A DNA stretch of 30,263 nucleotides, taken from contig CAZXZC010000006.1 of assembly GCA_964645125.1 (NCBI GenBank), positions 1-30,263 of the forward strand. Reading direction: 5' to 3'. The DNA is from JBDKGD01 sp964645125. GTDB taxonomy: Bacteria > Patescibacteriota > Minisyncoccia > UBA6257 > 2-01-FULL-56-20. This document shows positions 1 through 7,352 of the stretch, piece by piece (the stretch's first letter is position 1; each line of letters opens with the position of its first letter). The notes beneath the pieces were generated by a model. That model had not been told where the DNA came from. It searched no databases and worked only from the letters and a program-made list of their open reading frames with translations. Made by a program: the position numbers and the translations under genes.

Positions 1-1
1 C

Positions 2-433
2 ACAAACACAAGTGGGGAATTTGCTACGCCAGTTATCCACGAACTCCTAAATGAGGGAGTGAAGGTGAATATAACTGCTGTATTCACCCCAGAACAAGCA
101 GTGCATGTATTGGAGGGGATTAACCCTCAAACACCATTCATCCTATCGGTATTTGCTGGTCGAATTGCCGATACCGCTGTTGATCCGGTTCCAATAGTAA
201 GAAAAATAAAGAAGATGATGGTGGGAAGAGGTGAGTTGTTGTGGGCTAGTACGCGTGAGATTTTGAATATTCGTCAAGCAAGCGACGTGGGGGCGGATAT
301 TATTACAGTCACGCCGGAAATTCTAAAAAAACTTCGGTTCATAGGAATGGACCTACATGACCTATCACGTGAAACGGTACGTATGTTTTATGAAGACGCG
401 AAGGCAGCTGGCTTTAAGATAGAGGCGGGATAG
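2..433 (+). CDS. Transaldolase / fructose-6-phosphate aldolase family, C-terminal part (5' end outside window)
   Basis: The frame is open to the left edge, so the gene is cut by the window. The visible part begins with TNTSGEFATPVIHELLNEG and runs through VNITAVFT, the pattern that follows the catalytic-lysine strand in the small (TalC/FSA-type) transaldolases. The Schiff-base lysine should lie just upstream of the window. The C-terminal half shows the expected barrel strands (ILSVFAGRIAD, LLWASTREILN, IITVTPEIL). Family role: cytosolic transfer or cleavage of a dihydroxyacetone unit between sugar phosphates in the non-oxidative pentose phosphate route. Transaldolase and F6P aldolase activity cannot be separated from this fragment. 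A GTG at 59 is only an internal codon. A strong hairpin terminator follows the stop. Confidence 0.85.
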   Translation, partial: TNTSGEFATPVIHELLNEGVKVNITAVFTPEQAVHVLEGINPQTPFILSVFAGRIADTAVDPVPIVRKIKKMMVGRGELLWASTREILNIRQASDVGADIITVTPEILKKLRFIGMDLHDLSRETVRMFYEDAKAAGFKIEAG

Positions 434-444
434 CTAAAAAAGTA

Positions 445-480
445 ACGGGTAATCTCTTTAGTAAGGAGATTACCCGTTTT
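445..480. terminator. Bidirectional intrinsic terminator between convergent genes
   Basis: A 12-bp perfect stem (445-456 with 466-477, arms ACGGGTAATCTC/GAGATTACCCGT) has a 9-nt loop. T's follow on the plus strand (477-480), and an A-run before it (436-441) gives a T-run on the minus strand. It sits between the plus-strand aldolase and the minus-strand PBP gene and can serve both. Confidence 0.85.
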
Positions 481-497
481 AATATGTTTGGCAGTAT

Positions 498-2666
498 TTA
501 AGGGTTTGAAGTGCTCTGTAGTTGCTGGGTAACCCCACCCAAAAGGACGTTAGCATGCTCTTTCAGCCACGTAGAAACTCCAGTTTCCCAAAGTGAATAC
601 TGGGGGTCTTGTGAGGGGTTTGTGGGAATAGCTCCTAAAGGATCGTTTTTATCCACGTAATGCAAAACATCATGAATAGCACCAGTACCATCAGTGTACA
701 CTCCATTCAACATTGGTTTATTTGGGACATCAAGTGTTCCAGCAGCAGCGAATTTCTCTGCGGGGTACTGCTTCACTGCTTCAACCATAAATGCGTTCCA
801 AATAGGCACTGCGGCTAAAATACTCGAACCCTGTCGCACCATCGGAGTGTTGTTATTGTTTCCAGCCCATACACCAGCTACCAAAAATGGAGTATATCCA
901 ACAGTCCATGCATCTCGGTAATCGTTACTGGTACCGGTTTTAAGCGCTACATCATATCCAGGGATGGTGGTGAGCGATAGACTCCCCGAAAAAAGTTCTG
1001 CGCGCAAGCTCGAATCAGATAAAATGCCGTTAATAACCCGAGGATATTGTGGTTGTGCCACAATCTCAGTATTTTCCTTAAAGTGTTCAATGATCTGCCC
1101 CTTATTATCTTTCACCTCCAGAATAGTTGTTTGTGGGTGTTTTGCTCCCTCTTGTGCCAGCACGCTATACGCTTGGACAAGATCAGTTAAATGCACCGCT
1201 CCGCCTCCAAGTACAAGCGAGAGCCCATATTGATTTGGATCTCTTAATGTGGAAAGCCCATATGTTTGGAATTTAGTAATAACATCCCGAAGTCCTGCTA
1301 AATAAAGTGTTTTTACCGCAGGAACGTTCAAGGAGAGTGCAAGAGCCTTTTTTAAAGGCACGGGCCCGCGAAACACATGGTCAAAGTTCTCTGGATGGAA
1401 GCACGATTGCGTATCTTTTGAAAAATCAACAACCGCCGAGCAATCAGGATTGGTAGAAAATTCGGTTGGTGCATCAAAAATTAAAGAATCTGGCGTATAT
1501 CCTTTTTCAAACGCTGTCATATATACAAATGGCTTTAAGGTTGATCCTGGTTGGCGAAGTCCCTGAGAAGCAACATTAAAGTTGCCATCATTCTCTGTAT
1601 CGAAGTAATCACGGGAACCAACGAGTGCTAAAATCTGTCCAGTTTTAGGATCTTGAGCCACCAATGCTGCGTTTTTTCCCTTGTATAATTTTTCATTTCG
1701 CTCGGCGCCTTTTGACACTGCAGATTCCGCTGCTTGTTGTAAGTTCCAATCCAAAGTGGTGGTGATACGAAGCCCTCCTTGCTTCAAGAAGTCACCTCCG
1801 TAAATCTCGTTATATTCAGCAAGTTCATCCAGTACCATGAATACAAAATGTGGCGCTTTTACTCCGGTGCCGCGCTGCATAAACGACAATGGCGCTGCAA
1901 TTGCTTGCGCATATTCTTGTTCGCTGATTTTACCACTCGACTTCATTTCGGAAAGTACAAGGTGTTGGCGTTTTATCAAATCTGGCAAATGACTTCCCCA
2001 CGGTGAGTAGCGACTTGGTGCCTTGGGAATTGCTGCGAGGATTGCGCTCTCGGCAAGCGTAAGGTCTTTTGCGGATTTCCCAAAAAATGCTTGCGATGCT
2101 GATTCTACGCCATAAATAGTTGGCCCATAGGGGATTTCATTTAAGTATAACTCTAAAATTTTATCTTTTGTGTAAAACTTACTAATTTGGACCGCCAAAA
2201 TAAGCTCTTTTAACTTTCGAGTAGGAGTCTGTTCATCGGTAAGAAATGCTTTTTTTACCAATTGCTGGGTAATAGTTGATCCTCCTTGTACAATTCCACC
2301 TCGTGTCAAATTAATAAACGCAGCTCGTGCGATACCGCGCCAATCAAACGCCGGTTCTGTGTAAAATCGTTGATCTTCAATAGCAATCGTAGCGTCTTTC
2401 AGAGACTGTGGCATCTCGCTGAGAGGGATGATGGTGCGTTTCTTATCATCGCCAACTTCATATAAAAGCACTGTTCCCGTGCGATCATAAATTTTGGTAG
2501 ATTCAACAATCTGGCGATTAATAATTTCATCACCACTCGGAAGCTCTCGGGAAACGCTATACACCATATAGGCTAAGGTTGCAGAACCAATAAAAAAAAC
2601 CCCAACCCCAATAAAAAAGAGGATCTTTGTCCAATACCACAATCTTCGTTTTGTTGTGCTGCGCAT
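498..2666 (-). CDS. Class A penicillin-binding protein, PBP1A type (glycosyltransferase plus transpeptidase)
   Basis: Bifunctional peptidoglycan synthase of 722 aa. It polymerises lipid II glycan and crosslinks stem peptides at the outer face of the membrane. Visible order: basic cytoplasmic N-terminus and one membrane helix (about residues 14-37). A GT51 glycosyltransferase follows, with the catalytic Glu in AIEDQRFY (about 97) and GGSTITQQLVKK (128-139). The transpeptidase has SxxK as STLK (375-378, acylated Ser), SLN (445-447) and KTG (576-578). All catalytic motifs are intact. The start is set at ATG 2666: a TATAAT ends 6 nt before it, and the frame extension to 2711 would run into the preceding gene's terminator. 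It stands alone, convergent with the aldolase gene. No Shine-Dalgarno is present, so a leaderless mRNA is likely. Confidence 0.95.
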   Translation of the reverse strand: MRSTTKRRLWYWTKILFFIGVGVFFIGSATLAYMVYSVSRELPSGDEIINRQIVESTKIYDRTGTVLLYEVGDDKKRTIIPLSEMPQSLKDATIAIEDQRFYTEPAFDWRGIARAAFINLTRGGIVQGGSTITQQLVKKAFLTDEQTPTRKLKELILAVQISKFYTKDKILELYLNEIPYGPTIYGVESASQAFFGKSAKDLTLAESAILAAIPKAPSRYSPWGSHLPDLIKRQHLVLSEMKSSGKISEQEYAQAIAAPLSFMQRGTGVKAPHFVFMVLDELAEYNEIYGGDFLKQGGLRITTTLDWNLQQAAESAVSKGAERNEKLYKGKNAALVAQDPKTGQILALVGSRDYFDTENDGNFNVASQGLRQPGSTLKPFVYMTAFEKGYTPDSLIFDAPTEFSTNPDCSAVVDFSKDTQSCFHPENFDHVFRGPVPLKKALALSLNVPAVKTLYLAGLRDVITKFQTYGLSTLRDPNQYGLSLVLGGGAVHLTDLVQAYSVLAQEGAKHPQTTILEVKDNKGQIIEHFKENTEIVAQPQYPRVINGILSDSSLRAELFSGSLSLTTIPGYDVALKTGTSNDYRDAWTVGYTPFLVAGVWAGNNNNTPMVRQGSSILAAVPIWNAFMVEAVKQYPAEKFAAAGTLDVPNKPMLNGVYTDGTGAIHDVLHYVDKNDPLGAIPTNPSQDPQYSLWETGVSTWLKEHANVLLGGVTQQLQSTSNP

Positions 2667-2672
2667 AGAAAA

Positions 2673-2701
2673 ATTATAAATAAAAATTGATGTTTGGTCA
2701 A
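2673..2701 (-). promoter_or_regulatory. Promoter of the PBP1A gene (leaderless)
   Basis: On the minus strand TTGACC (2701-2696), a 17-bp spacer, TATAAT (2678-2673), then 6 nt to the ATG at 2666. The expected transcription start coincides with the start codon. Confidence 0.75.
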
Positions 2702-2705
2702 AAAT

Positions 2706-2740
2706 AAACACCCCCGTTATTACATAAAAAGGGGGTGTTT
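2706..2740 (-). terminator. Terminator of the small acidic-protein gene
   Basis: Perfect 10-bp stem AAACACCCCC/GGGGGTGTTT (2706-2715 and 2731-2740) with a 15-nt loop. On the minus strand it is followed by ATTTTTG. It lies 21 nt after the stop of the upstream minus gene. Confidence 0.8.
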
Positions 2741-2761
2741 AAAATCTAGAAATAAACGTAG

Positions 2762-2932
2762 TTACTCCATAGCAGAATCATTCCCAAACCCATCAAAAGA
2801 ATCCTCATTTTCAGATTCATCCACTCCTTCGTCCACTGTATCATCCAAAAACTCATCATCAACCATATCGTGGTTACCGGAGCGCTTTCCAGGAACTTCT
2901 AAGTTTGAATCATCAAATTTTTCAAATGCCAT
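2762..2932 (-). CDS. Small, very acidic hypothetical protein (56 aa)
   Basis: Not recognised. It starts MAFEKFDDSNLEVPGKRSG and is then dominated by Asp/Glu (DDEFLDDTVDEGVDESENED), with no Cys and no membrane segment. It is probably disordered and strongly anionic. The frame extends upstream through the 10-N gap into the -10 box of a good promoter, so the internal ATG at 2932 is the likely start. A consensus-like promoter upstream and a perfect terminator downstream argue that this is a real single-gene transcript. The leader contains the assembly gap, so its length and content are uncertain. A binding partner for a basic protein or nucleic-acid mimicry is possible but only speculation. Confidence 0.6.
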   Translation of the reverse strand: MAFEKFDDSNLEVPGKRSGNHDMVDDEFLDDTVDEGVDESENEDSFDGFGNDSAME

Positions 2933-2959
2933 GGTGGTAGGAAGGAAAAAGTAAAAAAG

Positions 2960-2969
2960 NNNNNNNNNN
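2960..2969. other. Assembly gap (10 N)
   Basis: Ten undetermined bases in the leader of the small acidic-protein gene. The true length is unknown. Confidence 0.99.
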
Positions 2970-3016
2970 GAATACACGACGGGTGAATAAAAGAAATATG
3001 ATAATTTTTCCAAATC

Positions 3017-3044
3017 AGGATAAAGCATGGCGAATATTTGTCAA
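3017..3044 (-). promoter_or_regulatory. Promoter for the small acidic-protein gene
   Basis: Minus strand TTGACA (3044-3039), 16-bp spacer, TATCCT (3022-3017). The predicted transcript starts near 3010 and has a leader of at least 70 nt, interrupted by the N gap. Confidence 0.65.
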
Positions 3045-3116
3045 GCAACCATGAAATAGTTCAATAAAATCAGTATGTTTTTAATGATTTTTACAGAAGG
3101 AGTTAGTTTGCATTAC

Positions 3117-3614
3117 TCACTGTAAGCCATGCTCTTTATGGTGAGTGTGTAAGTGTTGTTGTGCGCATAAAGCTATTGCCAACGCATCAACCGCATCATC
3201 AATAAAAGAATTCATATCAGCGCGAAGAATAAGTCCAACCATTTTCGACACCGCCCGTTTATCAGCTGCCCCAGACCCCGTAATCGTACTTTTTATGGTA
3301 GTGGGGGAGAACTCGCATACACGTGAGCAATGTGCGGTAACAGTGGCAAGGATCGCTCCTCGTGCCTGTGCCACCGCAATACCCGTTTTTTGATTTTTTG
3401 AAAAAAACAACGTTTCAATAGCAACGATATCCGGAGTATGTGCACGCAATAAAATATCCGTTTGTGTGCGGATGCTTCCGAGTAGCTGAATATCATTGGA
3501 ATGCGAAATATTTGGTAAAAGCCCCGCCGCTACAAATGAAACGCGGTTGCCATCCACTTGAATAACTCCATACCCAATACGCTGTGTCCCCGGATCAATA
3601 CCAAGAATAATCAT
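3117..3614 (-). CDS. ruvC: Crossover junction endodeoxyribonuclease RuvC
   Basis: Holliday-junction resolvase (165 aa) that nicks junctions held by RuvAB. The RNase H-like fold starts directly with MIILGIDPGT. Visible catalytic acids are Asp7 (GIDPG), Glu67 (AIETLFF) and the C-terminal Asp pair in DDAVDALAIA (about 140 and 143), all conserved. The ATG at 3614 overlaps the yebC stop as ATGA, which fixes the start and suggests translational coupling. An extension to 3641 would begin inside yebC and is not needed. yebC-ruvC adjacency is a common bacterial arrangement, but ruvA and ruvB are elsewhere in this window. Confidence 0.95.
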   Translation of the reverse strand: MIILGIDPGTQRIGYGVIQVDGNRVSFVAAGLLPNISHSNDIQLLGSIRTQTDILLRAHTPDIVAIETLFFSKNQKTGIAVAQARGAILATVTAHCSRVCEFSPTTIKSTITGSGAADKRAVSKMVGLILRADMNSFIDDAVDALAIALCAQQHLHTHHKEHGLQ

Positions 3615-4156
3615 GGTGGTGCGATAACAGCGTTTGTCCATACTGCCTGCACGTCATCGTGGTCTTCAAGTGACTCTATAAGCTCCACTAACAATTCCCC
3701 ATCAGACTGAGAAAGGGTAAGAGGGAATTGTGGTTGCCAGTCGGAGTGCGTAGCATTTGGAGGTTCAAACCCCCAGCGGACACTTCCGCTCTCTGCCCAT
3801 TTTCCACGGTGCTGAGAAAGAAGTGTTTTAATCTGTTGCACGCTGCGGTTACGATTGTCGGTCGTTATTTCAAGTAAGAGAGCGGCCCCGCCTGGCCCGT
3901 ACGCTTCAAAAATAAGCTCCTCAAGCCCTTCTGCGTCAGTTCCCTTGGAAATCGCCCGTTCTATTACATCGGCAGGCATCTGCGCCTCCCGCGCCTTTTC
4001 AATGGCGCTGCGCAAACGAGGGTTAAATGCCGGGTCGCTTTCGTGTCGCGCTGCTGCGGTGATTGCGAGCGCAAGCTTGCTAAAGGTTTTACCTCGCTTT
4101 TGGTCGGTAGCCTCTTTTTTTCGTTTTATTCCAGCCCAATGAGAATGTCCCGCCAT
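3611..4156 (-). CDS. yebC: YebC/TACO1 family protein, short form
   Basis: The N-terminus MAGHSHWAGIKRKKEATDQKRGK is diagnostic. Family members were first described as transcriptional regulators, and more recent work ties them to translation through difficult (proline-rich) stretches. The protein is 181 aa against roughly 240 in most bacteria. The N-terminal helical domain and the FEAYGPGGAALLLEI core strand are intact. The C-terminal part is compressed but still ends in the LIESLEDHDDVQAVWTN segment typical of the family. It is first gene of a yebC-ruvC pair with a 4-nt overlap. No Shine-Dalgarno is visible before ATG 4156. Confidence 0.92.
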   Translation of the reverse strand: MAGHSHWAGIKRKKEATDQKRGKTFSKLALAITAAARHESDPAFNPRLRSAIEKAREAQMPADVIERAISKGTDAEGLEELIFEAYGPGGAALLLEITTDNRNRSVQQIKTLLSQHRGKWAESGSVRWGFEPPNATHSDWQPQFPLTLSQSDGELLVELIESLEDHDDVQAVWTNAVIAPP

Positions 4157-4193
4157 GTATCAAAATCCTAGCGCAAAAGAGGTAAACAAAAAA

Positions 4194-4216
4194 CCCGCCA
4201 CAGCATAAGTGGCGGG
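4194..4216 (-). terminator. Terminator of the lipoprotein gene
   Basis: Perfect 8-bp stem CCCGCCAC/GTGGCGGG with a 7-nt loop. On the minus strand it is followed by TTTTTTG. It lies between the lipoprotein stop (4245) and the yebC start. Confidence 0.85.
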
Positions 4217-4244
4217 GAAGGGGGCGTACCATGGTGTGGTGGTA

Positions 4245-4997
4245 TTACGGAGCAAGAACATAAGAGTATCCATAAACCCCCGTAGAATGCCCATAGGTGT
4301 TATAGGTAAGGGATTTGTAGAAGCCAGTCAGCGAAGGGGATTCGTAAAACTGGAAAATAAGCACCTCATTGACCGGAGAATCAATGCTCAATAAGGCAAG
4401 TTCTCCTGGGTTAAAAAAGAAAGAGCTACCCCTCCCATACACCACCTTTACAAAAAATGGCGAATTGTTCACAAGGTGAAAATAACTACTTCCCGCAAGC
4501 CCACCAAGTCGAACAGGATTTTTTTTCAAATACACACTTCCCGCCTCAACTTCTACTGATGCAACAGTGATTGGGTTTCGTAGCCGCGCGTGGGAAAACC
4601 CATCAATATTCCAAAAATGGTTTTGGGTGTACTGGGTGTTTACCGAAAAAGAAGTCGAAGCTGCGCCCACGTACCGCAATTCAGAACCGCTTTGAACGTA
4701 AATAAGCGCAGTAACAACACACCCAACATCTGTTTGGAGCGTGAGTCCAAGTGGTATTTGAGCAACGCCGCCGCTTGCCAAAGATACGGAAGCAGTGGGC
4801 TCTTTTGTTTTTCTATCAAGGCAGTACCCGGCATAAATCCGAGCCAGATAGCCTGCGGGCAGTGAATTGGTAATAGTAATTATTGAATTACTTGACCCAA
4901 TAATCGGCGGGCGAAGCCGAACAGTCACCTGGCATGCTGAAAACAAAAAGGATATAACAACAAAAAGAGAAGCGAGGTAAACAGTATTGTTCTTCAC
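4245..4997 (-). CDS. Predicted lipoprotein of unknown function
   Basis: 250 aa, family not recognised. The N-terminus is a lipoprotein-type signal: MKNN, a hydrophobic core (about residues 6-20), then LFSAC with Cys22 as the likely lipidated residue. The mature part is rich in Ser, Gly, Tyr, Phe and short beta-like stretches, with two further Cys (YCLDRK, VGCVV) that could form a disulfide outside the cell. The start is GTG at 4997, fixed by AGGAGG at 5008-5003 with a 5-nt spacer. It has its own consensus promoter and terminator, so it is a self-contained unit inserted between yebC and the divergent pilus ATPase gene. A role at the cell surface is inferred only from the signal. Confidence 0.8.
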   Translation of the reverse strand: MKNNTVYLASLFVVISFLFSACQVTVRLRPPIIGSSNSIITITNSLPAGYLARIYAGYCLDRKTKEPTASVSLASGGVAQIPLGLTLQTDVGCVVTALIYVQSGSELRYVGAASTSFSVNTQYTQNHFWNIDGFSHARLRNPITVASVEVEAGSVYLKKNPVRLGGLAGSSYFHLVNNSPFFVKVVYGRGSSFFFNPGELALLSIDSPVNEVLIFQFYESPSLTGFYKSLTYNTYGHSTGVYGYSYVLAP

Positions 4998-5002
4998 AAA
5001 AA

Positions 5003-5086
5003 CCTCCTATGGTTTTTAGTTTGGTTAAGTTGGAAAAAAAGTAGAAACGCTGCGCACAAAATACAATAAAAAATAGAGTATGTCAA
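5003..5086 (-). promoter_or_regulatory. Promoter and Shine-Dalgarno of the lipoprotein gene
   Basis: Minus strand TTGACA (5086-5081), exactly 17 bp, TATTTT (5063-5058), then a leader of about 55 nt ending in AGGAGG (5008-5003), 5 nt from the GTG. This contrasts with the leaderless layout of neighbouring core genes. Confidence 0.75.
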
Positions 5087-5161
5087 TAAAACACAGTGGT
5101 TTTGTATGTGCTTTTGCATGTAATGATCCATGTTTCACGATTTACGTTTAATGATTTCAGG

Positions 5162-5167
5162 TATAAT
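5162..5167 (+). promoter_or_regulatory. -10 box of the PilB-like gene (leaderless)
   Basis: TATAAT followed by exactly 6 nt and then the GTG at 5174. No clear -35; TTTACG at 5141 with a 15-bp spacer is the best candidate. The position argues that translation starts at the GTG at the very 5' end of the mRNA. Confidence 0.65.
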
Positions 5168-5173
5168 GAAAAC

Positions 5174-6901
5174 GTGCACGATCAAACTCCACTTTCACCA
5201 ATTGCCACAAAAATAGCTGCCATCAATCGTCAAGCCGAAGAGCGCGATGCGCAATCACGCGCCAACGCCAAAAAAATTCCGTATGTTGATGTGCGTAAAG
5301 TCCCAGTATCTGTTGATGCGGTGAAGTTGATACCAAAAGAAGATGCAATAGCGGCGGTTATGGCGGCAATTGAAGAAAAAGATACAGAAGTTGCGGTTGC
5401 GGTGTACGATAGTGCAAATCCAAAAGTTATCGAAGTAGTAAAAAACCTCAACCACAACGGCAAGCAAGTAAAATTATTTCTCGCGTCTCGTTCGAGTATT
5501 GTTGAAGCTCAGAGACTCTATGACTTTGTGCCTGCTTCAGTAGGCACAATAACGGGCAAACTCACCCTAGCCCAAGAAAAAAAACAAAAAATTGAATCAT
5601 TTGTAAAGACATTCACGAGTGCGAAAAAATATTTTGAATCGCTCGATTTTATAAAAACCTCAACCACTGAGGTATTTGATGATTTCTTACTAGGTGCGCT
5701 CGCCAATAATGCCTCAGATATTCACTTTGAGGCTGAGGAGAAAGTGGGAAAAGTTCGTTACCGCATTGATGGATTACTTCACGATGTCTGCACGGTCATT
5801 CCACCTATCGCGTACCGAAATTTACTCTCGCGCATCAAACTTCTTTCCGGACTAAAAATAAACATTCGTGATGAGGCGCAAGATGGTCGGTTCACTATTC
5901 AAACCGAAACCAAAGACATAGAAATGCGCGTATCCATCATTCCTGGGCAGTTTGGTGAGGTGGTGGTGATGCGTATTTTGGATCCCGATAGCTTGGTGGT
6001 CGATTTGACTGGGCTCGGGTTACGCCCCGACGATCTTGAACTGATTAAAAAAGATCTCCAACGCCCTAATGGCTTAATCTTAAACACTGGCCCAACAGGC
6101 TCAGGAAAAACCACTACCCTCTACGCATTTTTGCGCAGCGTAGCAAATAGTGAAAACAAAGTTATAACCGTAGAAGATCCTATTGAGTATCGTATTACCG
6201 GTATTTCTCAAACCCAGGTAGACACCGAATCGGGCTACACCTTTGCCTCAGGTTTACGGTCAATTCTGCGCCAAGACCCAGATGTTATTTTGGTAGGTGA
6301 AATTCGCGACGAAGAAACAGCGGATATCGCCATGCAAGCATCTCTCACGGGTCATTTGGTGTTTTCAACACTCCACACAAACGATTCCATTGGAGCAATT
6401 CCTCGCTTAGTTGATTTGGGGGTGCGAAGCGCCACGATCGGCCCGGCTGTTGCAGTGGTTATTGCGCAGCGACTTGTACGAACACTGTGCCCTACCTGTA
6501 AAAAGGCAGTGCCAGTTTCTGCCCAGCTTCTTACAAACATACAGCACATGCTTCAGGGGCTCCCCGAGCGCGTAGATAAAAAATTATACGCAGCATTTAT
6601 GAGTCCCGAAGCTGCAACACCCCCTGTTGTTTATGAGCCAGTAGGGTGTGATGAGTGTGGTGGATTTGGATACAAGGGGCGGCGGGCAATATTTGAATTT
6701 TTCAGAGTAAATAGTGAGCTTGAAGAGGCAATATTGCGCTCAGCATCTGAAGTAACGGTGCGTGAAATTGCCCGAAAGCAAAAAATGGTTACCATGCAAC
6801 AGGATGGCATACTAAAGGTGCTGGTCGGATTAACAAGCATGTCAGAAGTTGAAGAAATAACCGGCGCTTTAGCGTGGGAAAATGCCGAAAAGGCAGGGTA
6901 A
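5174..6901 (+). CDS. Type IV pilus assembly / type II secretion ATPase (PilB/GspE family)
   Basis: Hexameric cytoplasmic ATPase (575 aa) that powers pilin polymerisation. It has an N-terminal regulatory domain with predicted coil, then the N2 domain motif ASDIHFEAEE. Next come Walker A GPTGSGKTTT, the Asp box (VEDPIEY), Walker B ILVGEIRDEETA and the His box LTGHLVFSTLHTND. A zinc-binding set of four Cys follows (LCPTCKK and CDECGGFGYKGR), typical of PilB/GspE rather than PilT. The start is GTG 5174 because a TATAAT ends 6 nt upstream; the longer frame to 5096 would include the promoter. No other pilus gene is in the window. In Patescibacteria such pili are linked to attachment and DNA uptake. 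Confidence 0.92.
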   Translation: MHDQTPLSPIATKIAAINRQAEERDAQSRANAKKIPYVDVRKVPVSVDAVKLIPKEDAIAAVMAAIEEKDTEVAVAVYDSANPKVIEVVKNLNHNGKQVKLFLASRSSIVEAQRLYDFVPASVGTITGKLTLAQEKKQKIESFVKTFTSAKKYFESLDFIKTSTTEVFDDFLLGALANNASDIHFEAEEKVGKVRYRIDGLLHDVCTVIPPIAYRNLLSRIKLLSGLKINIRDEAQDGRFTIQTETKDIEMRVSIIPGQFGEVVVMRILDPDSLVVDLTGLGLRPDDLELIKKDLQRPNGLILNTGPTGSGKTTTLYAFLRSVANSENKVITVEDPIEYRITGISQTQVDTESGYTFASGLRSILRQDPDVILVGEIRDEETADIAMQASLTGHLVFSTLHTNDSIGAIPRLVDLGVRSATIGPAVAVVIAQRLVRTLCPTCKKAVPVSAQLLTNIQHMLQGLPERVDKKLYAAFMSPEAATPPVVYEPVGCDECGGFGYKGRRAIFEFFRVNSELEEAILRSASEVTVREIARKQKMVTMQQDGILKVLVGLTSMSEVEEITGALAWENAEKAG

Positions 6902-6990
6902 AGAAGGAAATAAAAACTGTTTATCAGTCTGTACACCGCAACTGCCACTTCGTCAATATTGAAATAAAGAAAAAAGTGGAGTTGAATAAA

Positions 6991-7022
6991 AATACACCAC
7001 ACGTGCACCGTGGAGTGTATTT
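6991..7022. terminator. Imperfect hairpin after the PilB-like gene
   Basis: AATACAC/GTGTATT (7 bp), a 2x2 internal loop, then CACG/CGTG around a 5-nt loop. The T-tract is poor on the plus strand and better on the minus (ATTTTTATTC). It could be a weak terminator, or part of the structured region that follows. Confidence 0.4.
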
Positions 7023-7024
7023 GA

Positions 7025-7183
7025 AAAAGTGGTCGGCTGAAATCTGGGAGCGATAATATAGTATATTGGAAACTTCTCCGTAAGGAGAAGGTTGGAATTA
7101 TCTCGAGGAGAGGTTTCGCACAAGGCCAAACCATCCTAATACTAAAAATAATTCCTGCTCCCAGATTTCAATCGGCCAGTTTT
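7025..7183 (+). ncRNA. Candidate structured non-coding RNA
   Basis: The 451-nt stretch 6902-7352 carries no convincing protein gene. Within it, 7025-7051 and 7157-7183 pair over 25 of 27 positions. The core GAAATCTGGGAGC/GCTCCCAGATTTC is perfect and the outer part has G.U wobbles. The enclosed segment also folds. GATAAT (7053-7058) pairs with ATTATC (7097-7102) around a GTAA (GNRA) tetraloop hairpin CTTCTCC/GGAGAAG. A second hairpin is built from AGGA..GGTTT and AAACC.TCCT (about 7104-7135). A TATTTG at 7018 and GTTTTG after the closing arm could be the promoter and end. A long closing stem, a bubble with a side hairpin and a terminal hairpin recall 6S RNA, but no diagnostic sequence was recognised. 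The strand is inferred. Confidence 0.5.
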
Positions 7184-7221
7184 GAAGTGGTAGTACCTTG
7201 TAGTAAATAAAAAACGCGCCT

Positions 7222-7248
7222 TTGCCATTGCAAAAAGGGCGGTATAAT
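7222..7248 (+). promoter_or_regulatory. Promoter upstream of ruvB
   Basis: TTGCCA (7222-7227), 15-bp spacer, TATAAT (7243-7248). A start near 7255 would give ruvB a leader of about 98 nt. A second possible promoter (TTGTCA, 16 bp, TACACA at 7344-7349) ends 3 nt before the ruvB ATG, so a leaderless form is also possible. Confidence 0.55.
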
Positions 7249-7352
7249 ACCATTACAAAGAAAAGAAGGGTTAACGGAACCCACTTCCAAAGCAAGGGAA
7301 TGCTAGCACAAACAATAGCCTTTGTCAATAGAAGAGTTTTAGATACACAACC

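Noticed and set aside
2667..2711. N-terminal extension of the PBP1A gene by 15 codons
   Set aside because: It would place the start inside the terminator hairpin of the previous gene and over the TATAAT promoter.
2933..3028. Longer form of the small acidic protein reading through the N gap
   Set aside because: Its start lies at the promoter -10 box and the frame depends on unknown bases.
6874..7056. 60-aa plus-strand frame overlapping the PilB-like gene end
   Set aside because: It starts inside the upstream gene, has no recognisable features, and runs into the structured RNA arm.
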